64,000 bases of DNA, from positions 3,237 through 67,236 of the forward strand of contig NZ_CAJUBK010000006.1 in assembly GCF_910584465.1 (NCBI RefSeq), read 5' to 3'. Under the pieces are notes generated by a model that saw nothing but the letters and a program-made list of their open reading frames with translations, searched no databases and was not told the DNA's origin. A program made the position numbers and the translations under genes. Below, piece after piece: positions 32,108-39,786 of this stretch. Position 1 is the first letter of the stretch. Each line of letters begins with the position of its first letter. This DNA is from an uncultured Oscillibacter sp. GTDB taxonomy: Bacteria > Bacillota > Clostridia > Oscillospirales > Oscillospiraceae.

Positions 32108-33310
32108 ATGAAGTTTTCCAGCAGATGCGAGGCTTGCAGCCTCTCCCCCATCCGGAAATTCCACCCCTATGTGGTGGCGGCGGAGGCAGCGGGCCGGCGT
32201 GTCCTCCACCTGAACATCGGACAGCCTGACGTGGAGACTCCCAAGGCATTCTTCGACGCCGTGCGGGGCTTCAGCGACTCCGTCCTGGCCTACGCTCCCG
32301 CCGCCGGCGTGGACGTGTACCTGGAGGCCGTGCGGGACTATTATCAGGGGTTCGGCGTCTCCCTGGCGCTGGAGGACATCCTGGCCACTTACGGCGGCAG
32401 CGAGGCCCTCCAGCTGGCCGCCGCCTGCATCCTGGACGACGGGGACGAGGTCCTGGTCCCGGAGCCCTTCTACCCCAACTATGACACCTTCATCGGCGTC
32501 ACCGGCGGGAAGATCGTCCCCATCCCCACCTCGTCCGAGGAAGGCTACCGCTACGCCCGCCGGGAGAAGATCGAGCCCCTGATCGGCGGACACACCAAGG
32601 CCATCATGATCACCAACCCCGGCAACCCCACCGGCGCGGTCCTCACCCACGAGGAGCAGCGGGTCCTGGTGGACATCTGCAAGGAGCACGGCCTCTTCCT
32701 CATCAGCGACGAGGTCTATCGGGAGATCATCTACTCCGGGAAGAAGCTCAGCTCCCTGCTGGAGTTCGAGGACGCGGCGGAGAACATCATCGTCACCGAC
32801 TCCATCTCCAAGCGGTTCTCCTCCTGCGGCGCCCGGGTGGGCGCGCTGATCTCCCGGAACAAGCGGTTCATGGAGCTCGCCATGAAGATCTGCCAGGGGC
32901 GCCTGTGCGCCGCCACGCTGGACCAGGTGGGCGCCGCCGCCATGTATAAGGCCATGACCCCGGACTACCTGTCCGCCGTCCGGGACGAGTACGCCCGGCG
33001 GAAGGACGCCCTGGTGGCCGCCCTGGCCAAGCTCCCCGGCGTCACCCACAGCTCCCCGGAGGGCGCGTTCTACATCATGGCGACCCTGCCGGTGGACGAC
33101 GCGGAGAAGCTGCAGTACTTCCTCCTGGAGGAGTTCGAGGACCACGGCGAGACCGTCATGTACGCCCCCGGCGAGGGCTTCTACGCCACCCCCGGCAAGG
33201 GCCGGAACGAGATCCGCATCGCCTACGTCACCGCTCCCGCCGAGCTGGCCCGGGCCATCGAGCTGCTGGGCCTGGGCATCGAGGCGTACAAGCGGAAGAC
33301 CGGCAAGTGA
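32108..33310 (+). CDS. class I/II pyridoxal-phosphate aminotransferase
   Basis: 400 aa, aspartate aminotransferase fold type I. Visible: LHLNIGQPDVETP near 38-50, YGGSEALQLAA (PLP phosphate loop), ITNPGNPTGAVL, ISDEVYREIIY and the Schiff-base lysine in DSISKRFSSCGARVG; the C-terminal arginine is in RNEIRIAYV. It transfers an amino group between an amino acid and a 2-oxo acid; donor not predictable. Start at 32108 with AAGGAGG. A Dabb protein gene follows by 13 bp in the same transcript. Confidence 0.9.
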   Translation: MKFSSRCEACSLSPIRKFHPYVVAAEAAGRRVLHLNIGQPDVETPKAFFDAVRGFSDSVLAYAPAAGVDVYLEAVRDYYQGFGVSLALEDILATYGGSEALQLAAACILDDGDEVLVPEPFYPNYDTFIGVTGGKIVPIPTSSEEGYRYARREKIEPLIGGHTKAIMITNPGNPTGAVLTHEEQRVLVDICKEHGLFLISDEVYREIIYSGKKLSSLLEFEDAAENIIVTDSISKRFSSCGARVGALISRNKRFMELAMKICQGRLCAATLDQVGAAAMYKAMTPDYLSAVRDEYARRKDALVAALAKLPGVTHSSPEGAFYIMATLPVDDAEKLQYFLLEEFEDHGETVMYAPGEGFYATPGKGRNEIRIAYVTAPAELARAIELLGLGIEAYKRKTGK

Positions 33311-33323
33311 ACAGGAGGCCGTC

Positions 33324-33608
33324 ATGATCCGTCACATCGTCATGTGGAAGTTCCGCCCCGGCACCGAGGCGGAGCAGGAGGAGTTCCTCCGCGGCCTCCA
33401 GGCCCTGCAGGGGGTCATCCCCCAGCTCCTGCGGAGCGAGGTGGGCCGGAACGTGGCCCCGGGGAACTATGACGCCGTCCTGGTCAGCGAGTTCCGGAGC
33501 CTCGAGGACCTGGAGATCTATAAGGACGATCCCCGGCACCAGGCGGTCTCCGCCCTGTGCAAGTCCATCCGGGAGGACCGGACGGCCGTGGACTATGAGG
33601 TCTTATAA
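33324..33608 (+). CDS. Dabb (stress-responsive alpha-beta barrel) protein
   Basis: 94 aa. MIRHIVMWKFRPGTEAE and the end AVDYEVL, with VGRNVAP and YDAVLVSEF between, are the ferredoxin-like Dabb fold. These small dimers have enzymatic or unknown roles. RBS ACAGGAGG. Cotranscribed with the aminotransferase; the stop overlaps TCTTATAAAG. Confidence 0.88.
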   Translation: MIRHIVMWKFRPGTEAEQEEFLRGLQALQGVIPQLLRSEVGRNVAPGNYDAVLVSEFRSLEDLEIYKDDPRHQAVSALCKSIREDRTAVDYEVL

Positions 33609-33628
33609 AGCCCCGACGGGATCGAAGG

Positions 33629-33660
33629 ACGGGAGCGCTGTGTGATCACAGCGCTCCCGT
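33629..33660. terminator. bidirectional terminator
   Basis: 14-bp perfect stem ACGGGAGCGCTGTG/CACAGCGCTCCCGT with loop TGAT between the convergent Dabb and Vat-like genes. Confidence 0.8.
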
Positions 33661-33687
33661 TCCACCGTTCCAAGGGGGGATCCACAC

Positions 33688-34320
33688 CTATCTCAGCAGG
33701 GCCTCCAGATCCCCGTGCTGGATGGCCCGGATGTTTTTCGACAGCTTCTCCAGGGGCCAGTCCCACCATCTCAGCTCCAAAAGCGCGTCGATGGTCTCCT
33801 GGCCGAACCGCCGCCGGATGGGCCTCGCCGGGACCCCGCCCACGATGGTATAGGGCGGCACGTCCCTCGTCACCACGGACCGGGCGCCGACGATGGCCCC
33901 GTCGCCGATGGTCACGCCGGAGAGGATGACCGCCTCATAGCCGATCCATACGTCGTTGCCGATGACGATGTCTCCCCGCTTGTCCCAGGCTTCCGTCACC
34001 TCCATCCCGTGGCCCCACTCCTCATAAAAGATGGGGAACACGTAGGTGGACAGAGAGCCCATGGCATGGTTGGCACTGGTCATCAGGAACTTCGCCCCGC
34101 AGGCGATGGAGCAGAACTTCCCGACGGTCAGCTTGTCGCCGTTGACGGGGTAATGGTAGAGGACGTTGTTCTTCTGGAAGTCCCTGGGGTCGTGGACGAA
34201 GTCATTATAGATCGTGAAGTCGCCGACCTCGACGTTCGGGCCTTGGACGGCCTCCTTCAAATAGATCGTCTGGCAGTCGTTCCCCCTGGGATAGCTCTTT
34301 GTTGGATCCGGGATCGTCAT
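33688..34320 (-). CDS. Vat-like xenobiotic O-acetyltransferase
   Basis: 210 aa left-handed beta-helix acetyltransferase. It keeps the Vat pattern: NVEVGDFTIYND, YPVNGDKLTVGKFCSIACGA, ANHAMGSLSTYVFP (catalytic His), GNDVWIGYEAVILSGVTIGD, GARSVVTRDVPPYTIVGG, and WWDWPLEKL near the end. Vat enzymes acetylate streptogramin A; CatB relatives acetylate chloramphenicol, and some relatives act on sugars. The WWDW ending and length are closest to Vat. RBS AAAGGAG. No resistance-associated mobile element is adjacent, so an endogenous role is possible. Confidence 0.85.
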   Translation of the reverse strand: MTIPDPTKSYPRGNDCQTIYLKEAVQGPNVEVGDFTIYNDFVHDPRDFQKNNVLYHYPVNGDKLTVGKFCSIACGAKFLMTSANHAMGSLSTYVFPIFYEEWGHGMEVTEAWDKRGDIVIGNDVWIGYEAVILSGVTIGDGAIVGARSVVTRDVPPYTIVGGVPARPIRRRFGQETIDALLELRWWDWPLEKLSKNIRAIQHGDLEALLR

Positions 34321-34431
34321 AAGATCTTCTCCTTTGTCATTTGACGTTATTTTATACGATCCCGGCCGCCGCGATACAGCGCTTCACCCGCACACCACTC
34401 CTCCCCTTCGCGCCTCCTTTTATCGTCCTTA

Positions 34432-34444
34432 CTTTTATAAAGTA
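34432..34444 (-). repeat. 13-mer TACTTTATAAAAG, copy 4
   Basis: Exact copy on the minus strand, 22 bp downstream of the phosphodiesterase stop at 34467. Confidence 0.85.
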
Positions 34445-34466
34445 TCTTTAAATCCGTTTTCCCCTT

Positions 34467-34937
34467 TCAGCTCCGAAGCAGCGCCGTCCGCACATCCAGC
34501 TTCCCGTTTTCCAGGGTCACGATGCCGTAAGTAGGGCGGGAATAATCCCCGATGCTGCCGGGGTTCAGGAACAGCGTCTTCCCCCGCATATCCACCAGGG
34601 GCTTGTGGGTGTGGCCGAAGAGGAAGAGATCCAGATCCTTCTCCTTCGCCGCCGAGCCCGCCGCCGTCAGGGACTGCTTGACGCCGTAGGTATGTCCGTG
34701 GCACATCAGCACCCGTTTGTCCCCCAGGGACAGCACCTGCTCCGCCGGCTGGAAGGCCCGGAAGTCACAGTTGCCGGGGACCTGCTCGAAGGGCAGGTCC
34801 GGGTAGCGGTCGTGGAGCCGTTCCCCATCCCGCCAGCAGTCCCCCAGGTGGAGGATCATCCGGGGCGTTTCCCGCTCCACCGCCTGGAGCATGTTGGAGA
34901 TGTTCCCATGTGAATCTGAAAGGACCAAGACCTTCAT
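34467..34937 (-). CDS. YfcE/MJ0936-type metallophosphodiesterase
   Basis: 156 aa calcineurin-like phosphoesterase. Metal ligands: LSDSHGN at 6-12, HLGDCWRDG, GNCDF, CHGHTYG and FGHTHKPL. Small YfcE-type enzymes cleave phosphodiester bonds with Mn. The start at 34937 has AAAGGAG. Substrate unknown. Confidence 0.9.
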   Translation of the reverse strand: MKVLVLSDSHGNISNMLQAVERETPRMILHLGDCWRDGERLHDRYPDLPFEQVPGNCDFRAFQPAEQVLSLGDKRVLMCHGHTYGVKQSLTAAGSAAKEKDLDLFLFGHTHKPLVDMRGKTLFLNPGSIGDYSRPTYGIVTLENGKLDVRTALLRS

Positions 34938-35016
34938 CGTGATACTCCTTTCCCCGGCGGACATGTGTCCCGCGCCGGTCGGATCTCCCAGATCTGGATA
35001 GATCTTAGTAAAGATC

Positions 35017-35045
35017 AGTATAGGACACTCATTTCCATATTGCAA
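35017..35045 (-). promoter_or_regulatory. promoter of the phosphodiesterase
   Basis: Minus strand TTGCAA (35045-35040), 17 bp, TATACT (35022-35017). The 339-bp gap up to feoA otherwise holds a GC-rich hairpin near 35125-35150 and the feo control region. Confidence 0.65.
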
Positions 35046-35183
35046 TCATCCGGGCAAAAAATTCAAACTTTATTTAAAAATGCCAGACGATCTCATCCAA
35101 AAGGTTCCATGTTTTTCCTTTTGCCCCGCCGCGGCCCTCCCGGCGGGGCCTGAAAAAAATTTTCGACGATGGGGAAAAATCTC

Positions 35184-35249
35184 TTGACAACAGGAGTTAG
35201 TCGTGGTAAACTCCGGAGCTGTAGGAAGGAGTTAACTGACGCTAACTCC
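35184..35249 (+). promoter_or_regulatory. feo promoter with two operators
   Basis: TTGACA (35184-35189), 17 bp, TAAACT (35207-35212, extended TGG). Operator 1 (35193-35214, GGAGTT-N10-AACTCC) fills the spacer and -10. Operator 2 (35228-35249, GGAGTTA-N8-TAACTCC) lies in the 5' leader. Both are 22 bp with the same geometry, consistent with repression by an iron-responsive regulator. Confidence 0.8.
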
Positions 35250-35276
35250 CATTCCATACCGATCGGAGGTCATACT

Positions 35277-35489
35277 ATGATGCCGCTTTCCATGGCAAGG
35301 ACGGGCGAGACCGTCACCATCCGCAAGATCACCGGCAGGGACGAGGTCCGCCAGCACCTGGCGGAGCTGGGCTTCGTGACAGGCGGCGATATCACGGTCG
35401 TCAGCGAGATCCGAGGGGACCTGATCCTCCAGGTGAAGGACAGCCGGGTCGCGCTGGACCGGAGCATGGCCAACCGCATCATGATCTGA
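35277..35489 (+). CDS. feoA: FeoA family protein, first copy
   Basis: 70 aa SH3-like FeoA: VTIRKITGRDEVRQHLAELG, GGDITVV, LQVKDSRVALDRSMANRI. FeoA binds FeoB and is needed for ferrous iron uptake. Start ATG at 35277 with GGAGG. First gene of feoA-feoA-feoB-Cys-rich protein. Confidence 0.9.
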   Translation: MMPLSMARTGETVTIRKITGRDEVRQHLAELGFVTGGDITVVSEIRGDLILQVKDSRVALDRSMANRIMI

Positions 35490-35501
35490 GGAGGAGACAG
35501 G

Positions 35502-35723
35502 ATGAAGACATTGAAGGACGCCAAAACAGGCCAGACCGTCACGGTGGTCCGGCTCCATGGAGGGGGCCCGGTGAAGCGCCGCATCATGGACATGGGCATC
35601 ACCAAGGGCGTGGAGATCTTCGTGCGGAAGCTGGCCCCCCTGGGCGACCCCATGGAGCTGAACGTCCGGGGCTATGAATTGTCCGTGCGGAAAGCCGACG
35701 CGGAGATGATAGAGGTCGTCTGA
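35502..35723 (+). CDS. FeoA family protein, second copy
   Basis: 73 aa, 12 bp after the first feoA. VTVVRLHGGGPVKRRIMDMG, KGVEIFVRKLAPLGDPMELNV without the last residues, YELSVRKADAEMIEV: closer to canonical FeoA than the first copy. Tandem unequal feoA genes are common before feoB in Clostridia; the two may form a complex with FeoB. Confidence 0.92.
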   Translation: MKTLKDAKTGQTVTVVRLHGGGPVKRRIMDMGITKGVEIFVRKLAPLGDPMELNVRGYELSVRKADAEMIEVV

Positions 35724-35746
35724 ACCGCCTCTATTTTTTCGGGCCG

Positions 35747-35768
35747 GGAGTTAGTCTTGGCCAACTCA
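35747..35768 (+). promoter_or_regulatory. third feo operator, before feoB
   Basis: GGAGTTAGTC-TTGGCCAACTC in the 71-bp gap between the second feoA and feoB, matching operator 1 at most positions. It suggests an internal iron-controlled promoter or a roadblock site. Confidence 0.7.
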
Positions 35769-35794
35769 AAAAGGAATGGAGGACATGAGGAGCT

Positions 35795-38026
35795 ATGGAC
35801 ATCAAGATCGCGCTGGCGGGCAACCCGAACTGCGGCAAGACCACCCTGTTCAACAGCCTGACCGGCTCCAGCCAATACGTGGGCAACTGGCCCGGCGTCA
35901 CCGTGGAGAAGAAGGAGGGCAGGCTCAAGGGCCATAAGGACGTGGTCATCCAGGATCTGCCCGGCATCTACTCCCTCTCCCCTTACACCCTGGAGGAGGT
36001 GGTGGCCCGGGGCTACCTGGTGAACGAGGAGCCCGACGCCATCCTCAACATCGTGGACGGGACCAACATCGAGCGGAACCTCTACCTGACCACACAGCTG
36101 ATCGAGCTGGGCCTGCCCGTGGTCGTCGCCGTGAACATGATCGACCTGGTGCGCAAGGGCGGCGTCCGGATCGACCTCGAAAAGCTGGGCAAGGCCCTGG
36201 GCTGTGAAGTGGTGGAGATGAGCGCCCTGAAGGGCGAGGGCGGCATGGAGGCCGCGGAGCGGGCCGTCGCCGCGGCCCGGGCGAAGGAGGCCGGGGAGCC
36301 GCCCCGTGTCTTCACCGGCAGCGTGGAGCGCGCCCTGGCCCACATCGAGGGATCCATCCAGGGCAAGGCGGACGCGCGTTACCTCCGCTGGTACGCGGTC
36401 AAGCTCTTCGAGCGGGACGAGAAGGTCCTGGAGGAGCTGGACCTCGACCCCGGCCTGAAGGCCCATCTGGAGGGGCATATCGCCGGCTGTGAGGAGGAGC
36501 TGGACGACGACGCGGAAAGCATCATCACCGACCAGCGGTACTCCTACATCAGCTCCGTCGTGGCCAAGGCCGTGAGAAAGGGAGCGGCAAAGGGCAGCCT
36601 GTCCGCCTCCGACAAGATCGACCGGATCGTCACCCACCGGGTCCTGGCCCTGCCGATCTTCGCGGCGGTCATGTCCTGCATCTACGCCATCGCCATGGGC
36701 GGTCTCACGCTGACCGTCGGAGAGGCGGAGATCCCCATCTCCATCGGCACCGCCGGGACCGACTGGGCCAACGACGTCCTCTTCGGCGAGTGGGTCCCCG
36801 GCCTGTTCGACCGCCTCCTGGGCGCGCTGAGCGTGACCGAAGGCAGCGTGCTGTACGGCCTAATCCAGGACGGCATCGTGGCCGGCGTAGGCGCGGTGCT
36901 GGGGTTCGTGCCGCAGATGCTGGTGCTGTTCTTCCTGCTGGCCATCCTGGAGGACGTGGGCTACATGGCCCGGGTCGCCTTCATCATGGACCGCATCTTC
37001 CGCCGCTTCGGCCTCTCCGGCAAGAGCTTCATCCCCATGCTGGTGGCCACCGGCTGCGGCGTCCCCGGCATCCTGGCCTCCCGGACCATCGAGCAGGACC
37101 GGGACCGGAAGATGACCATCATGACCACCGGCTTCATCCCCTGCGGGGCCAAGATGCCCATCATCGGCCTGTTCGCGGGCGCGGTGTTCGGCGGATCCGT
37201 GCTGGTGTCCGTCTCCGCCTTCTTCATCGGCGTCGCCGCGGTCGTGATCTCCGGCATCATGCTCAAAAAGTTCAAAGCCTTCGCCGGGGAGCCCGCGCCC
37301 TTCGTCATGGAGCTGCCCGCCTATCACGCGCCCTCCATGGGCAATGTGCTCCGGGCCACCTGGGAGCGGGGATGGTCCTTCATCAAGCGGGCGGGGACCG
37401 TCATCCTCCTGAGCTCCATCGTCCTCTGGGCCCTCATGGGCTACGGCGTCGTGGACGGGGCGCTCCAGGCCGTGGAGGATAACAACGACTCCCTGCTGGC
37501 TGCCATCGGCAGCGGCGCCGCCATCCTCTTCGCCCCGCTGGGCTGGGTGGGCGATATGGCCTGGAAGGCCGCTACCGCCACCTTCACCGGCCTGATTGCC
37601 AAGGAGGAGGTGGTCAACTTCTTCGGCGTGGCCTACCACTACACCGGGGAGGCGGACCTGATGGAGGACGCCAGCGGCATCTACGCCGCCGTGAGCGCGG
37701 ACTTCGGCGCCATGGCCGCGTACAGCTTCATAATCTTCAACCTCCTCTGCGCCCCCTGCTTCGCCGCCATGGGCGCCATCAAGCGGGAGATGAACAACGC
37801 CAAATGGACCGCCGCGGCGATCGGTTACATGTGCGGCTTCGCCTACGCGGTGTCCCTGATCGTGTTCCAGCTGGGCGGGCTGGTCACCGGCGAGGCCAGC
37901 TTCGGACTGGGCACCGCCGCGGCGCTGGCCCTGCTGGCGGGCATGGTGTACCTGCTGGCCCGCAAGGGCCAGCAGGGCGAGGCGGAGCACCGCCGCCTGA
38001 CCTCCGTGGCCGCCATGCGGTCGTGA
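35795..38026 (+). CDS. feoB: ferrous iron transporter FeoB
   Basis: 743 aa. G domain: G1 GNPNCGKTTLFN (8-19), G2 region VTVEKKEG, G3 DLPG, G4 NMID, then a GDI-like helical domain, and the membrane part with two Gate repeats (GCGVPGILASRTI and AKEEVVNFFGVAY). It imports Fe2+ across the cytoplasmic membrane using GTP. Full length for the family. Start ATG with GGAGGACATGAGGAG upstream. Confidence 0.96.
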   Translation: MDIKIALAGNPNCGKTTLFNSLTGSSQYVGNWPGVTVEKKEGRLKGHKDVVIQDLPGIYSLSPYTLEEVVARGYLVNEEPDAILNIVDGTNIERNLYLTTQLIELGLPVVVAVNMIDLVRKGGVRIDLEKLGKALGCEVVEMSALKGEGGMEAAERAVAAARAKEAGEPPRVFTGSVERALAHIEGSIQGKADARYLRWYAVKLFERDEKVLEELDLDPGLKAHLEGHIAGCEEELDDDAESIITDQRYSYISSVVAKAVRKGAAKGSLSASDKIDRIVTHRVLALPIFAAVMSCIYAIAMGGLTLTVGEAEIPISIGTAGTDWANDVLFGEWVPGLFDRLLGALSVTEGSVLYGLIQDGIVAGVGAVLGFVPQMLVLFFLLAILEDVGYMARVAFIMDRIFRRFGLSGKSFIPMLVATGCGVPGILASRTIEQDRDRKMTIMTTGFIPCGAKMPIIGLFAGAVFGGSVLVSVSAFFIGVAAVVISGIMLKKFKAFAGEPAPFVMELPAYHAPSMGNVLRATWERGWSFIKRAGTVILLSSIVLWALMGYGVVDGALQAVEDNNDSLLAAIGSGAAILFAPLGWVGDMAWKAATATFTGLIAKEEVVNFFGVAYHYTGEADLMEDASGIYAAVSADFGAMAAYSFIIFNLLCAPCFAAMGAIKREMNNAKWTAAAIGYMCGFAYAVSLIVFQLGGLVTGEASFGLGTAAALALLAGMVYLLARKGQQGEAEHRRLTSVAAMRS

Positions 38027-38036
38027 GGAGGCCCCG

Positions 38037-38198
38037 ATGAACGAGCTGATCGGCAATGCCGTTGTGATCCTGGCCCTGGCCGTCATCGTGTCGCTGGCCG
38101 TCCGGTCCCTGTGGCGGAGCCATAAGCGGGGCGGGCACTGTGACGGCGACTGCGCCGCCTGCGGCGGCTGTCACGGGCACAGAGGCGCGGAGGGATGA
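38037..38198 (+). CDS. FeoB-associated Cys-rich membrane protein
   Basis: 53 aa, 10 bp after feoB. One membrane helix (VVILALAVIVSLAVRSLW), then a cytoplasmic tail HCDGDCAACGGCHG rich in Cys and His, the pattern of the small proteins that follow feoB in many Firmicutes. Possibly an iron chaperone or FeoC-like partner. RBS GTGAGGAGG. Confidence 0.9.
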   Translation: MNELIGNAVVILALAVIVSLAVRSLWRSHKRGGHCDGDCAACGGCHGHRGAEG

Positions 38199-38246
38199 CC
38201 CTCCCGTTATAAAAACGCTCTCCAGACACACCTCTTTAGGATAGGG

Positions 38247-38281
38247 GGACGCCCCGGGGATCAGGCAGCCCCGGGGCGTCC
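38247..38281 (+). terminator. feo operon terminator
   Basis: 13-bp stem GGACGCCCCGGGG/CCCCGGGGCGTCC, nine-base loop. Confidence 0.75.
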
Positions 38282-38284
38282 TCG

Positions 38285-38584
38285 TTATCCGGCACGGCGG
38301 CAGTACAGCGATCCCCGGAGGGGCTTCCCGCCGATCTCGTGGCCCGTCAGATCCCCAGTGGGGGCGGACCCGACTTTTTCATAGGAGCGCCGGGCCCGGC
38401 AGTCCTCCTCCAGCACCAGGCTCCGCCGTCCTCCCTGGTCCAGGTCCGCCGCCCAGAGTCCGGCGGGGATGCCGTCCAGGTAAGATCGGGGGACGATGCC
38501 CCTGTAAGCATATCTCCAGCTCTCCTCGCAGATGCGGCTGACGGCCAGGCGGTCATCCGTCTCCCTGAGCTCCCGGATCTCCAT
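38285..38584 (-). pseudogene. GNAT acetyltransferase with internal deletion
   Basis: 99 aa. Residues 1-61 (MEIRELRETDDRLAVSRICE.. to LVLEED) match the N-terminus of GNAT acetyltransferases and residues 62-99 (CRARRSYEKVG.. EIGGKPLRG..YCRRAG) match the C-terminus, but the roughly 60-70 residues between them are gone, including the acetyl-CoA pyrophosphate-binding (R/Q)xxGxG/A motif. The frame is kept. An enzyme without that motif should be inactive. The RBS (GGGAGGGG) remains. It overlaps the GIY-YIG gene end by 32 bp. Confidence 0.65.
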
Positions 38585-38834
38585 CCGGCACCCCTCCCTC
38601 GATCAGCGCCAGCTTTTTCCGGCGGTCCAGGCGCTTGATCGCGGCCTCCCGCCGGAGGGCGGCGGACTTATCCGCCGCCGCCTCCCGGTAGACCAGCTCC
38701 ACCGGAGGGCGGCTCCGGGTGTACTTGGCCCCCCGGCCGCTCTGGTGCGCGCCCAGCCGCCGGGGCAGGTCGTTGGTGCAGCCGGTGTAAAGGCTCCCGT
38801 CCCCGCAGCGGAGGATGTAGACCGTCCAGCCCAT
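38553..38834 (-). CDS. GIY-YIG nuclease superfamily protein, UPF0213/YhbQ-like
   Basis: 93 aa. WTVYILRCGDGSLYTGCTND is the GIY-YIG core, with RRLGAHQSGRGAKYT (Arg) and the Glu-containing ELVYRE. Small YhbQ-type proteins cleave or bind DNA in vitro; role unknown. RBS GAGGGGAGG. It has a C-terminal extension of about 12 residues that overlaps the GNAT remnant, perhaps a by-product of the same local rearrangement. Confidence 0.88.
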   Translation of the reverse strand: MGWTVYILRCGDGSLYTGCTNDLPRRLGAHQSGRGAKYTRSRPPVELVYREAAADKSAALRREAAIKRLDRRKKLALIEGGVPDGDPGAQGDG

Positions 38835-39020
38835 GCCGCCGCCTCCCCTCGTCGTTTGGGACAGTATACCACACTTCCCCGGCAAACGCAAAGGCCGCAT
38901 AGGGACTTCCCCGGCCTTCATAGGCTGGAGGGAGAGGCCGGGCTCCCCCGCCTCCGAATCCGGTCCGCCGCCAGCCGGGAAAGCGGCGGCCGGGGCCCCG
39001 CGCCCCGGCGAGGAGGTCTC

Positions 39021-39737
39021 ATGCTGTCTGCCGCACTGTTGATGTTCGCCAATACCCTGCTGTTCTCCCTGCGCCTCTCCGGGGGCGGGTCTTTCCCCAA
39101 GCCCCTGACCGCCGCCGAGGAGCGGGAGTGGCTGGAGAAGTACGCCCAAGGGGACCCGGAGGCCCGGCAGGTGCTCATCGAACGGAACCTGCGGCTGGTG
39201 GCGCATATCATCAAGAAATACTACACCCAGAACGGGGACCAGGAGGACCTGATCTCCATCGGCACCATCGGGCTCATCAAGGGCATCTCCAGCTTCGACC
39301 CCGCGAAGGGCGCCCGCCTTGCCACTTATGCCGCCCGGTGCATCGAAAATGAGATCCTCATGTACTTCCGGGGCCAGAAGAAGCTCCAGGGGGAGGTCTC
39401 CCTCTCCGACTCCATCGACACCGACAAGGACGGCAACGCCCTCCAGCTCATGGACATCGTCGGGGTGGACGACACGATGCTGGAGGACCTCCACGACCGG
39501 GACAATGCCCTGCGGCTCCACAAGCTGGTCCGGGAGCGCCTCACCTCACGGGAGGCCGAGATCGTCCGCCTCCGCTACGGCCTGGGCGGCACTATGCCCC
39601 TGACCCAGCGGGAGATCGCCGTCTCCTTCGGCATCTCCCGGAGCTATGTGTCCCGCATCGAGAAACGGGCGCTGGAGAAGCTCCGGGAGGGGCTCCAGGA
39701 CGGCCCGGCCGCTAAAGCCAACGCCTCCGCCAAATAG
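39021..39737 (+). CDS. sigK: sporulation sigma factor SigK
   Basis: 238 aa sigma-70 family protein. The N-terminal hydrophobic stretch (AALLMFANTLLFSLRL) resembles the pro-sigma-K leader; region 2 is RNLRLVAHIIKKYY..DLISIGTIGLIKGISSF, region 4 ends GISRSYVSRIEKRALEKL. Sigma-K directs late mother-cell transcription in sporulation. The gene is continuous here, with no skin-type interruption. RBS GAGGAGG. Its presence marks a spore-forming lineage. Confidence 0.9.
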   Translation: MLSAALLMFANTLLFSLRLSGGGSFPKPLTAAEEREWLEKYAQGDPEARQVLIERNLRLVAHIIKKYYTQNGDQEDLISIGTIGLIKGISSFDPAKGARLATYAARCIENEILMYFRGQKKLQGEVSLSDSIDTDKDGNALQLMDIVGVDDTMLEDLHDRDNALRLHKLVRERLTSREAEIVRLRYGLGGTMPLTQREIAVSFGISRSYVSRIEKRALEKLREGLQDGPAAKANASAK

Positions 39738-39750
39738 ACAGCGGGGCGAA

Positions 39751-39777
39751 GACGCCGGCCGTCCCCCGGCCGGCGTC
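39751..39777. terminator. terminator between sigK and ldh
   Basis: 11-bp stem GACGCCGGCCG/CGGCCGGCGTC between convergent genes. Confidence 0.7.
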
Positions 39778-39786
39778 CCCACACCC

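Noticed and set aside
35193..35249. Fur box in the feo leader
   Set aside because: The repeats lack the GATAAT hexamers; geometry and sequence fit another regulator type better.
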